From the NCBI GenBank assembly GCA_934636065.1, contig CAKTZW010000086.1, positions 1-7,400 of the forward strand: DNA of 7,400 nt, given 5' to 3'. Under the pieces are notes generated by a model that saw nothing but the letters and a program-made list of their open reading frames with translations, did not search any database and was not told the DNA's origin. The position numbers and the translations under genes are program-made. Positions within the stretch are counted from its first letter, which is position 1; every line of letters starts with the position of its first letter. Source of the DNA: an uncultured Labedella sp. (GTDB taxonomy: Bacteria; Actinomycetota; Actinomycetes; Actinomycetales; Microbacteriaceae). Of this stretch, positions 5,832-7,400 are shown piece by piece.

Positions 5832-7400
5832 ATGCGCATGACCGGAACCGGAATCGGACAGGGCGTCGCGGCCGGCCCCGTCGCGCGGATGCCCGAGCCG
5901 CTCCCCACGCCGCCGGACGTGCAGAGCGCGCTCGGTGCCGAGGCGGAGAAGGCGCGCGCCGTCGAGTCGCTCGGCCGTGTCGCGCGGGCGCTCGAGGAGC
6001 GCGGTGCGAAGGCCGGCGGGACCGCGCGTGACGTCCTCGAGGCGCAGGCGATGATGGCGGAGGACCCGTCGCTCGCCGACTCGATCGACGAGGTGCTCGG
6101 GCAGGGCAAGACCGCCGAGCGCGCCGTCTCCGAGGCCTTCGCCGCGTTCCGCGACCAGTTGGCCGCGATGGGCGGCTACCTCGGGGAGCGCGCCGCCGAC
6201 CTCGACGACGTCGCGCAGCGCGTGATCGCCGATCTGCTCGGCGTCCCGGCCCCCGGCGTCCCCGAGCGCGATGAGCCCTTCGTGCTGGTCGCACGCGACC
6301 TCGCGCCGGCCGACACCGCGCTGCTCGACCTCGACAAGGTGCTCGCCCTCGTGACGAGCGACGGGGGCCCGACCTCCCACACCGCCATCCTCGCCCGCGA
6401 GAAGTCGATCGTCGCCGTCGTCGGCGTGCTCGACGCCCTGTCGCTGACCGACGGCGAGACCGTCGTCGCGGACGCGGCGACCGGGGCGGTCGTCTCGGAG
6501 CCGACGGACGACGAGCTCGCGGACGTGCGGAAGCGGATCGAGGAGCGGGCGGCTCTCGTCGACGCGCCCGCGACGCCCGGTGCGCTCGCCGACGGCACCG
6601 CCATCCCGCTGCTCGCGAACCTCGGATCGTCGAAGGCGGCCCACGCAGCCGCCGACGGGGGAGCGGAGGGCGTCGGGCTCTTCCGCACCGAGTTCCTCTT
6701 CCTCGACGCGGGCGGGAGCGCGCCCACGATCGACGAGCAGCGTGCGCACTACGTCGAACTCCTCGAGGCGTTCCCCGGCAAGAAGGTCGTCGTGCGGCTC
6801 CTCGACGCCGGCGCGGACAAGCCGCTCGAGTTCCTCAACGACGCGCACGAGGAGAACCCGGCCCTCGGGCTCCGCGGGCTGCGCGCGCTCCGCGTGAGCG
6901 AGGACATCCTGCGCGAGCAGCTCACGGCGCTCGCCGAGGCCGACAAGGTCACGTCCGCGGACCTCTGGGTCATGGCGCCCATGGTCTCGACGGTCGAGGA
7001 GACGACGTACTTCGTCTCCCTCGCGAAGGAACTCGGCCTCCAGACGGCCGGCGTGATGGTCGAGGTCCCCTCGATCGCCCTCCTCGCCGACAAGGTCATG
7101 GCGGAGGCCGACTTCGCGTCGATCGGCACGAACGACCTCACCCAGTACACCCTGGCCGCCGATCGCCTGCTGGGCTCCGTCGCGTCCTTCCAGGACCCCT
7201 GGCACCCGGCCGTGCTCCGCCTCGTCGGCGAGGTCGGCGCGGCGGGGGACCGCGCCGGGAAGCCCGTCGGCATCTGCGGAGAGGCCGCCGCCGACCCGCT
7301 CCTCGCCGTCGTGCTCGTCGGCCTCGGCGCCACCACGTTGTCGATGTCGCCGTCCGCCCTGGCGGACGTGCGGGCATCGCTGTCCCGCTACACCCTCGAC
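5832..7400 (+). CDS. ptsI: Phosphoenolpyruvate-protein phosphotransferase (Enzyme I), 3' end outside window
   Basis: Enzyme I starts the PTS chain in the cytosol by moving phosphate from PEP to its own histidine and then to HPr. The frame stays open to the last base, giving 523 residues of an expected ~550-570. The N-terminal and HPr-binding helical part (GIGQGVAAGPV at 7-17, then ~30-135) is followed by the phosphohistidine motif SDGGPTSHTAILARE with His183. The PEP-binding barrel shows GLFRTEFLF (Arg285), VRLLDAGADKPL (Arg322, Lys330), PALGLRGLR (Arg348), VMVEVPS (Glu410), IGTNDLTQYTLAADR (Asn434, Asp435, Arg445) and ICGEAA (Cys482), so all catalytic residues match E. coli EI. RLLDAGADK differs slightly from the common RTLDIGGDK. 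The ATG has AAGGAG (5819-5824) 7 nt upstream; a second in-frame ATG at 5838 is less well spaced. It follows ptsH by 60 nt, the normal partner arrangement. Confidence 0.96.
   Translation, partial: MRMTGTGIGQGVAAGPVARMPEPLPTPPDVQSALGAEAEKARAVESLGRVARALEERGAKAGGTARDVLEAQAMMAEDPSLADSIDEVLGQGKTAERAVSEAFAAFRDQLAAMGGYLGERAADLDDVAQRVIADLLGVPAPGVPERDEPFVLVARDLAPADTALLDLDKVLALVTSDGGPTSHTAILAREKSIVAVVGVLDALSLTDGETVVADAATGAVVSEPTDDELADVRKRIEERAALVDAPATPGALADGTAIPLLANLGSSKAAHAAADGGAEGVGLFRTEFLFLDAGGSAPTIDEQRAHYVELLEAFPGKKVVVRLLDAGADKPLEFLNDAHEENPALGLRGLRALRVSEDILREQLTALAEADKVTSADLWVMAPMVSTVEETTYFVSLAKELGLQTAGVMVEVPSIALLADKVMAEADFASIGTNDLTQYTLAADRLLGSVASFQDPWHPAVLRLVGEVGAAGDRAGKPVGICGEAAADPLLAVVLVGLGATTLSMSPSALADVRASLSRYTLD

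Noticed and set aside
5419..5841. Small + strand frame starting at ATG 5419, overlapping the EIIB stop as ATGA
   Set aside because: The overlap looks like translational coupling, but the frame then runs out of phase through ptsH and gives Arg/Ser/Pro-rich sequence with no domain. HPr in the other frame is unmistakable.
5463..7205. 580-codon open frame on the - strand opposite ptsH and ptsI
   Set aside because: Composition is Arg/Gly/Val/Glu-rich without motifs; it is the complement of strongly conserved ptsI coding sequence.

Overview
The window is gene-dense, very GC-rich DNA with strong G/C third positions, GTG starts and short gene spacing. The short-LID adenylate kinase, the order secY-adk-map and the Enzyme I motif style (AGADK in place of the common GGDK) point to a high-GC actinobacterium. 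A Micrococcales or Microbacteriaceae member is my inference, not something the sequence proves.

Left part (1-2946, all + strand): the 3' end of secY (translocon channel), adk (adenylate kinase, GTG start overlapping the secY stop), map (type I methionine aminopeptidase with every metal ligand present), then a class IV PLP enzyme, probably aminodeoxychorismate lyase. The first three are the usual distal end of the ribosomal-protein/secY operon. The fourth seems to have its own promoter and a leaderless mRNA, because a TAGGGT -10 box ends 6 nt before its ATG.

Right part (2954-7400): a phosphotransferase (PTS) module. A 643-residue regulator of the MtlR/LicR type (two helix-turn-helix domains, two PRDs, an EIIB-like domain and an EIIA domain) lies on the - strand, convergent with the lyase gene. 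Across a 219-bp divergent region with inverted repeats lie, on the + strand, a free-standing EIIB of the lactose/cellobiose type, ptsH (HPr) and ptsI (Enzyme I, cut by the window end). Together they could form a phosphate chain EI -> HPr -> EIIA (inside the regulator) -> EIIB. No EIIC permease or separate EIIA gene is present, so this looks like the general PTS enzymes joined to a sensing/regulatory branch, or to a permease encoded elsewhere.

No rRNA, tRNA, CRISPR array, insertion sequence or other mobile element was seen. No gene-free stretch exceeds 300 bases; the largest, 4886-5104, is described below.
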